Below, piece after piece: positions 1 through 40,427 of a DNA stretch of 64,000 bases. Every line of letters begins with the position of its first letter. Positions within the stretch are counted from its first letter, which is position 1. Under the pieces are notes generated by a model. It was not told the DNA's origin. It worked only from the letters and a program-made list of their open reading frames with translations, and did not search any database. Made by a program: the position numbers and the translations under genes. Source of the stretch: Nectonema munidae (lineage: Eukaryota > Nematomorpha > Nectonematoida > Nectonematidae); contig JAUIRK010000905.1 in assembly GCA_030549495.1 (NCBI GenBank), positions 191,001 through 255,000 of the forward strand. Reading direction: 5' to 3'.

Positions 1-12904
<12,904 letters not shown>

Positions 12905-13985
12905 TGCTTTACGAGAAAATCGACTTTTTCTAAACACAAAAATGTATAAAGTACCCTTTCAACAGTAAGTAAAACAGCCTACCTTTTTAAAGAACAGTGT
13001 CAGAAAACACAAATCTTCTTTGTGCACAAATTTTAGTTACGAAGAAAAGAATGTCTATATAAAATCCAAATAGTCGACTTCAACTGATTTAGGATTTAAT
13101 TGTGTATTGAAATTTGAATTTCTAGGTTTTATAAACAACAAAGATGTGCCAGGAAAAAATATTTTGGAATTGTAAAAATATTGGTATCAAAACTGGAGAC
13201 GCATCAAGGTCATTGTTTTGAAATGTTTCAATTAGGTCTTTTTCATATAAACAATATAAAATATTGGCAATAAAACCTTAACACCCCATGCATATATTTC
13301 GATGAGTAAAAAACTCATTAAAGCATAATATCTCATGTTGTACTCGCGATTATTGGCCCGTAAATGAAATAAAGTTCAATTGAATAGGGCAGGAAATTAC
13401 ATTTGGTACTTTGTGATGATTGAAACATTTAGTATTATGCATGAAAAATCAATTAATCCTTTCTTTAGTACACTGTACAATGCTGCAAAGTATAGTTTCA
13501 AACAAGCAAACTTTTTTTGAACTGTTTAAGTTTTAGCCAACGTTGTAATATTTACTTTCCTCACATTTACTTCATATTCTTATATACTTACAGAACTTTA
13601 CAAATATCAATAGAAAAAAGTTCGCTATGATATTTCACCTCGAAGTGAGTGGCGTCCATCTCTAGGCAGCAACAAAAAATATGACAAATTTTAGATGAAA
13701 TTATTTATAGGAATATCATATGAAATGAAGATGACTCCGGATTAGAGATGTCAGCAGTGGAGTAGCGAAAAAATAAAAAATGGAGTGGCGCACAAGGGGC
13801 GAATTTCTTTCAAAAAGTAATAAAAATCTCCAATTACTCAGAAACGTAAAGGTTAACAAAATTTATATTAAAAAAGTTGAAGTTTCAATAACTGGTAAAT
13901 GGCAATAAGGAGAGATGGCTTAATTACATACGATGAGTAGTATTTTATCATACATGAATGATTTTGTTCTCTTGTTGAGCTAAAA

Positions 13986-16031
13986 CAGTGGTTCACAAAC
14001 TTCGTAAAAATTTCGGCATCTTTATTATTTTTTGCTAGGGGTCGCATTTAAAAAAATAAATGAACACGTAAACTACTGTACTAAAAAATTGATACAACTG
14101 TTTATTTTGTCTGAATAATCCAATCAATGTCAATGGGATGGATGCGTCTATTTTGTCTAAACCAGTTTGTCTAAGTTTGGCCAATGCAACTCTCATATTG
14201 GAATTTGGTTTCAAAGGCAAATAGCATGGAAAACACTTGATCACACTCAAATGTAGTCGTAAATTGAAACAGAACTTTCAGAGGAATCTTTGCAACACCA
14301 GCATAAGACAGGACTGTGCCATTTCAATCGAAAAATCGCTATGAGAGATATCACAAAAAACATGTTTTGCACCTCCTCAATCATTAAACAAATCAATAAA
14401 CTGTTCTTGAATTAGGAAGTCTTTAAAAAAGTTTTTGATAAATTGGTAGTATTTTTCTATTTTTTGTAGGTTAGGAAAATAAGGAGAAATTTCTTGACTA
14501 AGATATGCTCCATGGTGTTTTGTGGCCTCCAGAAGATCCTTATTGATGAAAATAAGACATAAGAAAATATTCGAAAAAATCGAGCAAAATTTTTCTTGTC
14601 AAAGAATGCGATTATTCTAGCTTCATTTCAAAAGATGTGAATTTTTTATGGCAATGAAGTACTGTGATCTCTTTTCTTTGCAGCGCAATGTTAATTCATA
14701 GATTCAAATATGTTCACTAAATGTGATAGGAATATAAGAAAGATCAGCAAATTTTACATGCATGTCGGATTTTCATTGCAGAAATTGCTGGATTTCTTTC
14801 CATAGTATCGCTTCGATACTTTTCCTTTGGAAAGCCACCTCATGATTGAGAGCAGCAAGAATTTTTCAAATTCGGAATCATTTTCTTTGCATAACTATGA
14901 AAACAAACACGTGTTGAAGCCATTTGCTTTAATTAAATACACCGTTTTAATGACTTCATTAAGAACATTTTTTAACCCATGATATGGTTTTCATTATTAA
15001 GGCTTGGCGAGGAATAGCGCACTTGGTAGCAATTATATCTGGAGATGAGATTCTGAAAACTAGAACAAAAATTTGCTAGAGCACGGACAGTACACACTCG
15101 AAGTGGATGCTCTGCCCTAATACCATGTGCTGTAAAAAAATTGTCCAACTTGTCAAATATTTCTCTTGCACTTATTCTACTGTTAAGAGCCAGGCAAAAC
15201 AAAAAATTTGTCTACCAGGTGTTTGTCATAAACATATTGTACGTAAACGAAACGTTGAGCTAAGTCTGCAGCATCCGTCGTTTCATCAAACTGAATTGGA
15301 AAAAAGTTGAAAATCGAATTCCAAATCAATAAAACCACCTCTGATATTATGCGATCAGACATCTCTAATCTTCTAACGGTATTGTTTGAGAAGATATGCT
15401 TCAAATATACTATTTCAGAACTTCTTAGCACATTCAATATATATTTGCAGTAAGGTAATATCAACTGTTCTCCTATGTTGTGGGACTTTTTAATAACAGT
15501 TATTTTTTGAACCTTTATAGAAGGCTTTCAAACCATGCTTAATATTTTGCAAAAACATTCCTATGTTATGAAACCTGGAATCGTTGATCAGCTTGACGTT
15601 TAAAATAGTCGATAGTTTCGTTTACTGAACTCAAGTTCTTAATTTCTAAGGGTCTTTTTAACTCACCGGGTTTTAGAAAATTCAGAACACAAAACACACG
15701 TATGTTCCTCTTCCTCACAAAATGTTAATGCAGAAAAACCAAATTTCAAATATGCGTCGTTATATTTCATATTTTAAGCCAATAATAAAAATGCACATTT
15801 ACATCTATAAAACCAGGCCTGAAAAACAATAAAAAAATAAAATAGTTTAACTCAATTTAAAGACTAAATGATTTATTCTCTTAAATGTGACTTATTGGTA
15901 ATAATCGCAAATGACCCAATATGGGTGCAATATATTGAATAAAACGATCCACTCAGTGATCCCTTCTTGGTCCCCATGAAACTATTTCGGGATCTTCCAG
16001 GCAACAGCAGATTCGAATTTGAGAACCACTT
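13986..16031 (-). mobile_element. hAT transposon relic (ZMYM6/SCAND3-like)
   Basis: The ends CAGTGGTTCACAAACTT (left) and TTTGAGAACCACT (right) are an imperfect inverted repeat typical of this hAT branch; no matching target duplication remains. The transposase is on the minus strand. The start region at 15,770 reads MKYNDAYLKFGFSALTF, then a CVLC zinc-binding motif. Next come PIQFDETTDAADLAQRFVYV (catalytic-aspartate region, about 15,300), SRISAREIFDKLDNFFTAHG (about 15,170) and, near 14,220, CFPCYLPLKPNSNMR. The frame is interrupted several times and the C-terminal part is worn, so it is an old dead copy. The order of blocks fits the family from N- to C-terminus. Confidence 0.75.
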
Positions 16032-16059
16032 TGGAAGGTTGTGATGCAATCAGAATTAC

Positions 16060-16240
16060 AAACAAGGTAATTTGACTTGATAAAATTAGTACAGTTATGG
16101 TCGAATTGAGAGTTTACAGTGCAAGTATAATGTCGGCTAATAATTGTGGCGTGTTCATTGGACAAAAATTATTTTATAATAAAATTTAAAAATTATAAAA
16201 AAAAGTTCGCCCCCTCGAAATTTTAAGGATGTGCGTCCCT
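16060..16240. repeat. Repeat fragment with hAT-type end
   Basis: Positions 16,060-16,150 resemble 6710-6800. The segment ends at about 16,236 with GGATGTGCGTCCCTG, close to GGATGTACGCCCCTG at 27,658-27,672. Both look like right ends of one family whose left ends I could not find. Confidence 0.4.
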
Positions 16241-16853
16241 GGGATACTCTTGCTTGATCATGGTATAAATTAGAATCAATTTTTAAGATAAAAAATATGT
16301 TTTTGGTCATTAGTAAACAGTACACACTTAAAAAAGTCGCTTTTTAAAGATAGGGAAATGAACAGCTACCCGAATTGTTAATTTGTAACAGTATTTAATA
16401 GTGTTTTATAATAAATGCCCTGTTTATTTAAAAAAGGAATAGGTTGGTATAGTCATGGCCGGATTTAAGCCTGTTTGACCCATTTTATCAAATTGGGACC
16501 CGCACCCAGAACAAGTAATGATGTTACTATTTGGAGCCTTTTCTGTATTATAAGACTTAACTATACAAATAAAAGTATGAAAACTATTGATCATGAAAAG
16601 CTAAAAAAAAAGTGTTTTTTTCTGAAAAAACATGTGTACAATAACTTCATTAGAATCATTGCACTGAAATTTAAGGAATTCACTAGAATGAAAAATTAAT
16701 TCGTTTGTTTTATTTTATAACTAGTAATACTATTTACGATAGACAACTTATCCAGCTTGTTTTCAAAGTACATCACTAAAATACAATAAGGGCTAATTAA
16801 AACAATATAATGAAAAAAAATTACTCAGTTCTGAGTTTTTAGGCCATTACAAT

Positions 16854-17598
16854 CAGTCTTGTGGAGTCGGAAAAATATTTGACGACTACGACTCCACTTA
16901 TTTATAATTTGCCGACTCCAAATCCGACTACACCTATTTGTAATTTTTGAGACTGCAACTCCATTTATGTATACTTTCTTTAACATTAATGACTCCAGCT
17001 ATATATAATTTTGCGAGATTGAATTTAAAAATATATAATTATGCAACATCAACTTTTCTCTTTCAAATATTATAAATCTCCAAAAAGTATGATGAAATGT
17101 ACCATATTTTAAGGTCGTTTGTGAATGTCAATTTTATATAGTCATTGAAAGATTTCTAGACTTTTAGACATTTGGGTTTTGTATAGTAAGCAAAATATTT
17201 TATATATTTTCTTCAACATAATTTATTAAAATGTTCTATTGATATGTATTTATAGTTTAGTGTCTTCCTTGCATTGTATTTAAAATGATTTCCACATTAT
17301 TGTCTATAACCTTTTTATTTAAGACAAAACAATACGATTCACAAACTGAATTTATCCAAAAATTTCCAAAGGTATTTGGTTTAAATTTTTTCCTAAAAAC
17401 TTTTTACTCATAAACTAAGTTTTGCTCTTTTACAAACTAATTTTAATGTAGACTTGGACTAAAATGATTTTGGAGTGTTGCACACTAAGAAGAGGTTTAA
17501 TGAATTTGTTTTGTAATCTAACATATATGAATATAACTATTTAAAAAAATCGAATTTGGGGTCGCAATAATTATTACGACTCTGACTCCACAACCCTG
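16854..17598. mobile_element. hAT element with GACTCCA repeats (745 bp)
   Basis: It starts CAGTCTTGTGGAGTCGG and ends CGACTCTGACTCCACAACCCTG-like, an inverted repeat. The exact 8-bp duplication ATTACAAT flanks it at 16,846-16,853 and 17,599-17,606. The left part carries several degenerate GACTCCA-plus-TATTTATAATTT units. No coding remnant was recognised, so it is non-autonomous. Confidence 0.88.
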
Positions 17599-19150
17599 AT
17601 TACAATGTTAAACGATTGGTTGGTTTTATATCAGAGACCTTGAGTTATTTGTGAACTTAGTTTTCAACAGTTGGAACCCTTAAGGACCTGACCTTCAACA
17701 GTGCATACACATTATAGATTTGAAGTTTATGTTAAAAGATAGGAAAAAAGAATTTACTTATTTTAAAAAAACGAATTTTTTAAACGTTAGGACAGTTTGA
17801 TGTTTAAAAATTTTTCAAAAATATTTTTTAAAGAAATAAATATATGGTCAATTTCTTAAGAATATAAATTTATCATTTTTTTCAATGTTTGTTAAGGTTG
17901 TCCTCTACTTTTAGTGTACCCTCAAATAAGGTCAGGAGTTAGAATCTTTATGCCTGCAACAAACTAAATTTTCAAAGAACAGTTATTATTGTCAAGCACA
18001 ATGGCGGCATATAACCTAACAGCTGAAAATGCTTTGATATTCACAGAACCAACAATACTTGTTCATTCAATTTTAATTTTCAAATTAGATTATATATCTA
18101 AAGGGCGTACTTTTTTCTCTCTGGAAGCAAAACTATTTTTATTTTTTTTAAATAATTTTATAAAATACAAATAACTCAAAAAATATATATTAAAGACAAC
18201 ATTAAAGCATATTAAAAATCTTTAGAAAAGGGGTTCCCAAAGAGAGAGGAATTTCCCCTGGTTTAGGAGGTAACATATTCTAGGGGGAAGAAAAATTTGA
18301 AACTACAAAGCAACATAAAATTATTTTAATGTAATAAGGTTGTCTCCAGTAGTCTTGACAAAACACTGAAAGAATTCAAATTCAAATTTTAAGGGGTCTG
18401 TTTAAAACATGCTGCAAAATAACGTTAAATTACACCAAAAATACATATTATAAACAATGATCTATTTTAGGAACGTTTCAATTACTTTGATTTCTTCGTG
18501 CAAATCAACTCATATCTATTATAAGAGAGAAGTTATCTAAAAGCATTTTTGAGAAATCAAGGCAATTAATATATTATTGAATTTCTATAGATTCAGCACC
18601 TGATATAAGTAAAAGTGACAAACTTAGGATCATTTTAGATATAATATTGTCCGTCAACATGTTGAAAATTTATGAGTTGAGATTAAGAGTCATTATTCTA
18701 TACAGCTTCAATGGACTATTAACTCCATTATATATATGCTTCAAGTAGCTTTAAAAGCTCTTTATAGCAAGTATGAGAAAACTAATGTTCTTTGGAATTA
18801 AATCTTTTCCTAAAGCTAATTCTCATATTGACCATGAAATTTTCTAGATTTTTGAGAAACTTCATTTTTTGTAAAAGAATGCCCATATAAATTACTTTAC
18901 TTCAAATTGCATTGATCTCCAAATAACACTTTAGAATAAAATATTGAATATTTATATTAATATTGATATTGATTGAATATATAGATCAACGACATCAAAA
19001 TTTAGTCCTGAAAATAAAACCATTGAATCTATAATGTATAGATAACCTATAATCTTTGGTCATTTAAAAAATTATAGTTTTTACAAAAAATAGTAGAAAG
19101 GTTATTTAAATTTCAATGGCATGAAAATTAGGTCCTAAAAATGGCATTAT

Positions 19151-19793
19151 TTAAGGGTAAATTAAACTAGATGACCTCCTCGGCGAGTGATAGCAAAACA
19201 TTGACACACGTGTCACTATTCACACGGGAAGTAATTTTGTCCTAAACGCTAGTAGTCTATTCAAACAAACAACTAAGATGCCTTTGCTACGAAAAAAAAA
19301 TATTTTAAAATCTTAAAGAGTAAAGATAAAAATAATTGCCATCAATGGTTCATTATGTGAGAAACTTACTTAGATTAATATTTATAAAATTTTTAAGTCA
19401 TCTCCTCTCTCGACTTACACAAATATATCTGATGAAACCATTCTATACGAAGTTATTACTTTTTGCATCTGTTGCTATATTTTTAATATAATGACTTTTT
19501 CCTGGAGAGAACTAGTAGACATATTTTCCTAGCCTTTTTATTCTTCAGTTGTGTTTGCTCGGCGTCATTATTCACTTGATGAATTCAAATTTGTAATTGT
19601 AAGTTTCATGTTTCGTAGGCTCTCATTGTATGCTTTTTAATTAGCATTGATGTAGTAACCCACCCTGATTTCTTTGTATCACGCCGCGCTTAAACTGGGG
19701 GTGCATCTACCCCAACTAAGAAATTTCCTACCCTACACTTTTGTCTAGCTAGATTTAAGCCTCTATATTTAAGACTGATTTAATTTACCCTAA
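19151..19793. mobile_element. Inverted-repeat-bounded segment, family unknown
   Basis: TTAAGGGTAAATTAAAC at 19,151 is matched by the inverted TTTAATTTACCCTAA at 19,779-19,793. The interior (about 640 bp) has no recognised ORF, and no target duplication is evident. It could be an old transposon or a chance AT-rich palindrome. Confidence 0.4.
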
Positions 19794-20399
19794 TCTTGAA
19801 GGTAGCTATTTGCGTCCCTTCGTGTATTTAATATTTAAAATTTATACTTTCATTCTTACAAATTATGGTGTGATTAAACCCAAGAGAGAATTCCATGTAG
19901 AAAACTCTGTAGGAAACAATGCCCTTAGTGAAAAGTTGATAGGAAATTTTTGGCATCTTTTTTATAATATAAATCACAAAGGACAGCTTTTATGGTTGGG
20001 TAGATTTTTCTTTCTTGTTGTTGCTCTCAATTTATTACTTTTAATACTTAATCAACTTAGAGGTCATTACCATGCGCATTGCATCGTTATATTTTGCAGT
20101 CTGTAATTCAAAGTTATGTCTATCTTTTATTATTTAAGAATGTGCAGAAACTTTTATATTTCATTTGTTATTTCATCGCTAGAAGATTTAACAATTATAT
20201 GATTGCATCACTCTCAATTCTAATGAACATTAAGGAAACTAAATTATCTGTAAACTGAAGTAATAGAACATTTCCAAGAGTGCTTGACTAATTAGTATAG
20301 CGATAATTAAAGAAATTGCAACGCTCTTTGCAACTTATGTGATGAACAAATTATGAGCAGATTCTAGATTGTGAAAAGACATTGCGAAATAAATCACTA

Positions 20400-21010
20400 G
20401 TGGCTGCTTGAAAAAAGTGAAAAAGAACGTAAAGAGTATATTACTCAAGAGTTAAAAAAGAAAACTATTAAATCTAAAAGTTTGATGAGATCTGTAAATG
20501 TATATTCAAACTTGATTTTAGCAAGTTTCACTCTATTACACAGTATTGTTAAGCATGGAAAAACTTTCAGTGAAAGGGAGTTTCCTAAAAGTGCTTTTAT
20601 GAAATGTGTCCTTTTTTGTTTGATAATTTTAAGAACAAAGACACTATTTTCAAAAGCATATAAGAGTTGCCTGTTTCCAGAAACACTGTAAAAACCGGGT
20701 TATGATCATTTACTCTAATATATCAAATCTAATAAAAAAATTTGGTTGACTGTGATTTCTTTTGTCTTGATAAAACGGCTGATATCACATCATCTGCTCA
20801 ACTGGCAGTCTTTGTTAGGTATTGTAATAGTAATGAATTTTATGAAGAATTGCTTAGTTTGGAATCTTTGCCTTTAAGTACCACAAGTAAAAATTTATTA
20901 CATTGTCTTTAATATGTTGCCTGAAAGAAATATAAATATGTCAAAAATTGTTCCCAATATGATTTGCCGTTATGTTGGATTTATAAAACTTTTCACAGAA
21001 GTAGTTGTTC
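20400..21010 (+). mobile_element. hAT transposase relic (GTF2IRD2/FAM200-like)
   Basis: Plus-strand blocks in order: a SRNTVK-type motif near 20,680, CLDKTADITSSAQLAVFVRY at about 20,765-20,825 (catalytic-aspartate block), then EFYEELLSLESLPLSTTSKN at about 20,840-20,900. These match hAT proteins of the GTF2IRD2/FAM200 type. Frames are broken and neither end was identified. It lies 600 bp upstream of eRF1. Confidence 0.7.
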
Positions 21011-21036
21011 ATCCCATATTACCTTTTCACTGGTAG

Positions 21037-21375
21037 GACTTTTTACCCAAATACACCCAAATATACCCAAATACACCTAAATACACCGAAATATAATTTT
21101 TTTTACAAATATGAATTTGAAATTAAAAATAATATTAGATAAATGCTTAAAATAAAAAGATACACAGATATTTAATTATGAACGAGGGCTGGCAATAGAG
21201 TATTGTTATATATTTTTATGTCTCCCCTGCCAGGCCACACATATTAATAATAAAAAATTATATTAAAATACTGAACAATAAACCTTTCAATTTTAATTTT
21301 TTTTACTTTTATTTTAATTTTTTTTTAATCAAAAATGTTTTTTCTATCAGTTTAGTAGAGTTTGGGTAAAAAGTC
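21037..21375. mobile_element. MITE-like unit upstream of eRF1 (339 bp)
   Basis: GACTTTTTACCCAAA at 21,037-21,051 and its exact inverse TTTGGGTAAAAAGTC at 21,361-21,375 bound an AT-rich core. No convincing target duplication was found. Just inside the left end are five copies of a 10-bp ACCCAAATAC unit. Confidence 0.6.
21045..21094. repeat. 10-bp tandem repeat, five copies
   Basis: ACCCAAATAC-type decamers repeat about five times with single-base variants. The array is built from the inner edge of the surrounding element's inverted repeat. Confidence 0.8.
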
Positions 21376-21456
21376 AGACCGACTTAGAAGTCTTGCCATC
21401 ACTGTACTTGGCAGTCGTTTGGATACGTCTGTTGAAAGTTTCAAGTTAAGTGCCTA

Positions 21457-21500
21457 GGTATATAAAAATCTCTCATTTTGCGGTCTGGCTATTTTTAAAT
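21457..21500 (+). promoter_or_regulatory. Candidate eRF1 TATA box
   Basis: TATATAAAA at 21,459-21,467 lies 143 bp before the eRF1 start codon and would place transcription start near 21,490. In such AT-rich DNA the motif is weak evidence. Confidence 0.35.
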
Positions 21501-21609
21501 ATAACTACTTTTAATATTAATAAATAAATTTAAATCTTAAGTTTTCCTATTTTTGTATATTACAAAAATTTTCTAAATAATTTATATTTCTATTTTATAT
21601 AATCTTAAA

Positions 21610-37718
<16,109 letters not shown>

Positions 37719-37979
37719 CTATTGTGTGCTACTGTGGACATTAAGATGGATAGAAAGTGCATTAGAAGCATCACGAAAGAACTTCCAATTCTGCCTTTTA
37801 ATACAACTTTTATACAACAATGATTTTGAAAAATTTATTAAATAAACTAAGCTGAAAATATGTTTTACTTCTTTCATTTACAATATATAACAGTAAGCAT
37901 GCTTTAAAAGGTTTATTAAATAGGCTAAGAAATATGTGGTTGAATAGTACGTACCTTCATGCATAACACTTAGAATAAT
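37719..37979. other. Shared 3' region of convergent eRF1 and RBM12
   Basis: Only 261 bp separate the two stop codons. AATAAA on the plus strand at 37,841-37,846 would serve eRF1. TTTATT at 37,912-37,917 is AATAAA on the minus strand for the RBM12-like gene. The implied cleavage sites nearly abut without much overlap. Confidence 0.6.
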
Positions 37980-40427
37980 TCACATTATTTTTACATCAAT
38001 GGGTTTGCCATTAAGATTATAATTATTCATTTGATGAACGGCTTTCTCAGCAAGAAAAATTGTTGGTACTTGTAGTATAGCTTCTCCGAGAGGATAGCCA
38101 CGCTGACTGTGTGGCATTTGTATAGTATTGGCGAAACATCTATATTCTTTAAATAGAGCTATCACATCATCCGCTTTTATTGATGAATGCAGATTGGATA
38201 TCAAAAGTTTTATATGATTTGAAGGTTTATGAGTAACACTACTGCTACCAGTATTTAGATTTCCACTATACTGATAACCCTTTTCTTTATCTCTGTTATT
38301 TTTGTAGTAGCCTGTTTCGTCATTTTGAGGCATTTTTTTATGAATTGGTGATACTTCAGGTATTTGGAAATATGTTTCAGGGAACCAATTAATATTATCG
38401 AAGTTCAACAAGTGCCTTTTCACTAAATTGTAATTTGTAGCAGACTCGAAAACAACCTGTTTGTTTCCCATATAAACGGCATTTAAACCTAGACATCTAT
38501 CTAAATCAGCAAAACTAACTAATTCAATAAAAGCTTCGCATGTATTTTGTCCGTTTTGGGTAAGAAGATATACACCCTTAGCTTTGATATTTTGCTTTAG
38601 AAATAATTGAAATAAGTCTGCTTGTGATGCTGAATACAAGATATTCTTAATTGACACTGCACAAATGAACTTCTTTTCTGCTCTTTCCTTTAGTTCACCA
38701 TCTCCAGGAACATCATCTTTCATGTCACGAATATTCTTTTTGATCAATTCGAGTGTTTTTTCTTTTTTGATAGAACTAATATAAACTATTCTTTTCCCTA
38801 AACGAAATTTACCGATTGCTAACGCTTCTTTATAGTCTCGATACGCAAGGAATTCTATAAAAGCTTCGCCTGATGCCTTATTTTGCTTGCTTCTGCAAAT
38901 ATAAATGTTCTTTATTTTATAGGAATGGAAAAAGTCTATCAAGTCTTCATTTATTGTAGAATAAGGTATTCCATCTAAAAATATACAAAATGACTCATCT
39001 TCAGCATAGCTTGAAGGCACGTGTGTTTCACCTTTGTACGTATTTTTACTGTTAAAACTGGGCAGGTTATCTCCGTAACCATAGTTCTCACTGTAATTAA
39101 CCTCCCCGCTTACTTTATTCTCCCCAGGATACGGAAAAGTATTGTAATTATTAGGAAATAAAGACGGCTCTTGTTGAATTTGAGGCAAAACTGGCTCATC
39201 TTGTTTGCGAACGTTGAAATGAGTGGGAACTTCCGAATTAATCAAGTTACAAGGTAGTCGCGTGTCTACGGCCATAGGGGAGGCAAAATACGTTGGAGTA
39301 TCAACAAAAGATCTTAATGGTGGTTCCGCTAGAGTATTTACTGAATAATAATTATTAAAGGAAACAGGCTGATTCATGGCATAGTAATCATCATTTTCAT
39401 TCCTTTGGACGAAGTTAGCGACAGGAATAGTAATATTGTTCGAAGTGACATGTTTTGTGGAAACACTCTTTAACCACTTATCTCTAGTTGATGGTGTTAT
39501 ATCAACTTTATTGTCACCCAACTTTCTTCCATTCTTAGATATAGCCTCATGAAAAGCTCTTTCGCTATCAAATTTAATTATGGCAGATCTACCAGGTAGG
39601 TTATCATCGAGTAGATAATATATGCCATCATTTGGTATATCACAACCAGCGAAAAACTTTTTAATCTCTTTAAATGAAGTGAGTTCAGGCAGGTTGCCGA
39701 TCTTGGCGTAAAAACATTGTTCCTTATTGTTTTGCACCGGAGCTTCTCCTTTAAAGCTAAATGGAGGCAAAGGAGGAGGCTGTAAAAAAGTCGATTCAAA
39801 TGTTGAGCTTTTTTTGTCTTGCCAGGGATAAGACATTGGATTAGGTTTTTCACTATTTTTCCTACTGTCCTGGCTTCTTCTGTTACTGGCACTATGATTC
39901 GAATGATATTTTTCATCTTTATTGCTTCTCTCTCTACTCCTCATTCTCGATCTACTGTTCAATCTGGGATCTCTCATACGGCTTCTGTCCTTTGAATTAG
40001 AACGAGACCTGCGTTTTTTATCTCTGGACCTTGATCGCTGATTGCTATACCGTTTAGCGTGTCTTTCAGGACTTCTTGGTGGCAAATCATTGTAATCATG
40101 CTTGTAGTTATTTTTGGCCGGTGCATCTGTTGTAGACAGCCCTTGTTGCACACTACCTTGCTTATCTCTTGCATCAGCAATCACTTTCTGCATTTCTGAA
40201 CGTGATGACAGTAATAACTTCACTCTCGAAGATTTTATTTTCTTGTTATCTAAGGCCATCGCTTGACGAGCGTCTTCATCGGTAGTAAATCCAATGAACG
40301 TGTCTCCATTCTCACCTCCCACAATATGAACACCACCTTCAGGAATATTTAGCCCTTTGAAAAAATCACGTATATCAAGAGTTGTAGCAACTAAAGGAAG
40401 ATTTTGCAAACGAATTATAACAGCCAT
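37980..40427 (-). CDS. RBM12: RBM12-like RNA-binding protein, five RRM-type domains (815 aa)
   Basis: A single uninterrupted frame encodes 815 residues. It carries five RRM-like domains of the hnRNP F/H-RBM12 kind at about residues 4-74 (starts VIIRLQNLPLVATTLDIRDF), 239-310, 480-551, 588-660 and 738-814. The last keeps LLISNLHSSIKADDVIALF. An Arg/Ser-rich stretch at 118-170 and a proline run at 217-222 separate domains 1 and 2. Residues 320-475 are low in order and rich in Asn, Tyr and Pro. RBM12 and RBM12B proteins of vertebrates have the same layout and also keep the coding region in one exon. A splice acceptor (ATATTTTAG) lies 10 bp before the ATG, matching a 5'-UTR intron. Nuclear RNA binding is expected; the exact target is unknown. 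RBM12 versus RBM12B cannot be separated here. It ends tail to tail with eRF1. Confidence 0.9.
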   Translation of the reverse strand: MAVIIRLQNLPLVATTLDIRDFFKGLNIPEGGVHIVGGENGDTFIGFTTDEDARQAMALDNKKIKSSRVKLLLSSRSEMQKVIADARDKQGSVQQGLSTTDAPAKNNYKHDYNDLPPRSPERHAKRYSNQRSRSRDKKRRSRSNSKDRSRMRDPRLNSRSRMRSRERSNKDEKYHSNHSASNRRSQDSRKNSEKPNPMSYPWQDKKSSTFESTFLQPPPLPPFSFKGEAPVQNNKEQCFYAKIGNLPELTSFKEIKKFFAGCDIPNDGIYYLLDDNLPGRSAIIKFDSERAFHEAISKNGRKLGDNKVDITPSTRDKWLKSVSTKHVTSNNITIPVANFVQRNENDDYYAMNQPVSFNNYYSVNTLAEPPLRSFVDTPTYFASPMAVDTRLPCNLINSEVPTHFNVRKQDEPVLPQIQQEPSLFPNNYNTFPYPGENKVSGEVNYSENYGYGDNLPSFNSKNTYKGETHVPSSYAEDESFCIFLDGIPYSTINEDLIDFFHSYKIKNIYICRSKQNKASGEAFIEFLAYRDYKEALAIGKFRLGKRIVYISSIKKEKTLELIKKNIRDMKDDVPGDGELKERAEKKFICAVSIKNILYSASQADLFQLFLKQNIKAKGVYLLTQNGQNTCEAFIELVSFADLDRCLGLNAVYMGNKQVVFESATNYNLVKRHLLNFDNINWFPETYFQIPEVSPIHKKMPQNDETGYYKNNRDKEKGYQYSGNLNTGSSSVTHKPSNHIKLLISNLHSSIKADDVIALFKEYRCFANTIQMPHSQRGYPLGEAILQVPTIFLAEKAVHQMNNYNLNGKPIDVKIM

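Larger units (their letters stand above)
12905..21400. other. Spacer between divergent GMPR and eRF1
   Basis: About 8.5 kb with no host gene that I can support. It contains a hAT transposon (13,986-16,031), a repeat end at 16,200-16,236 (GGATGTGCGTCCCTG), a hAT element (16,854-17,598), an inverted-repeat-bounded segment (19,151-19,793), hAT transposase debris (20,400-21,010) and a MITE-like unit next to eRF1 (21,037-21,375). The stretch 17,607-19,150 is AT-rich with nothing recognised. Confidence 0.6.

Noticed and set aside
39578-40180. Extra minus-strand open frames within the RBM12-like gene
   Set aside because: They overlap the 815-codon frame in another phase and have no features of their own.
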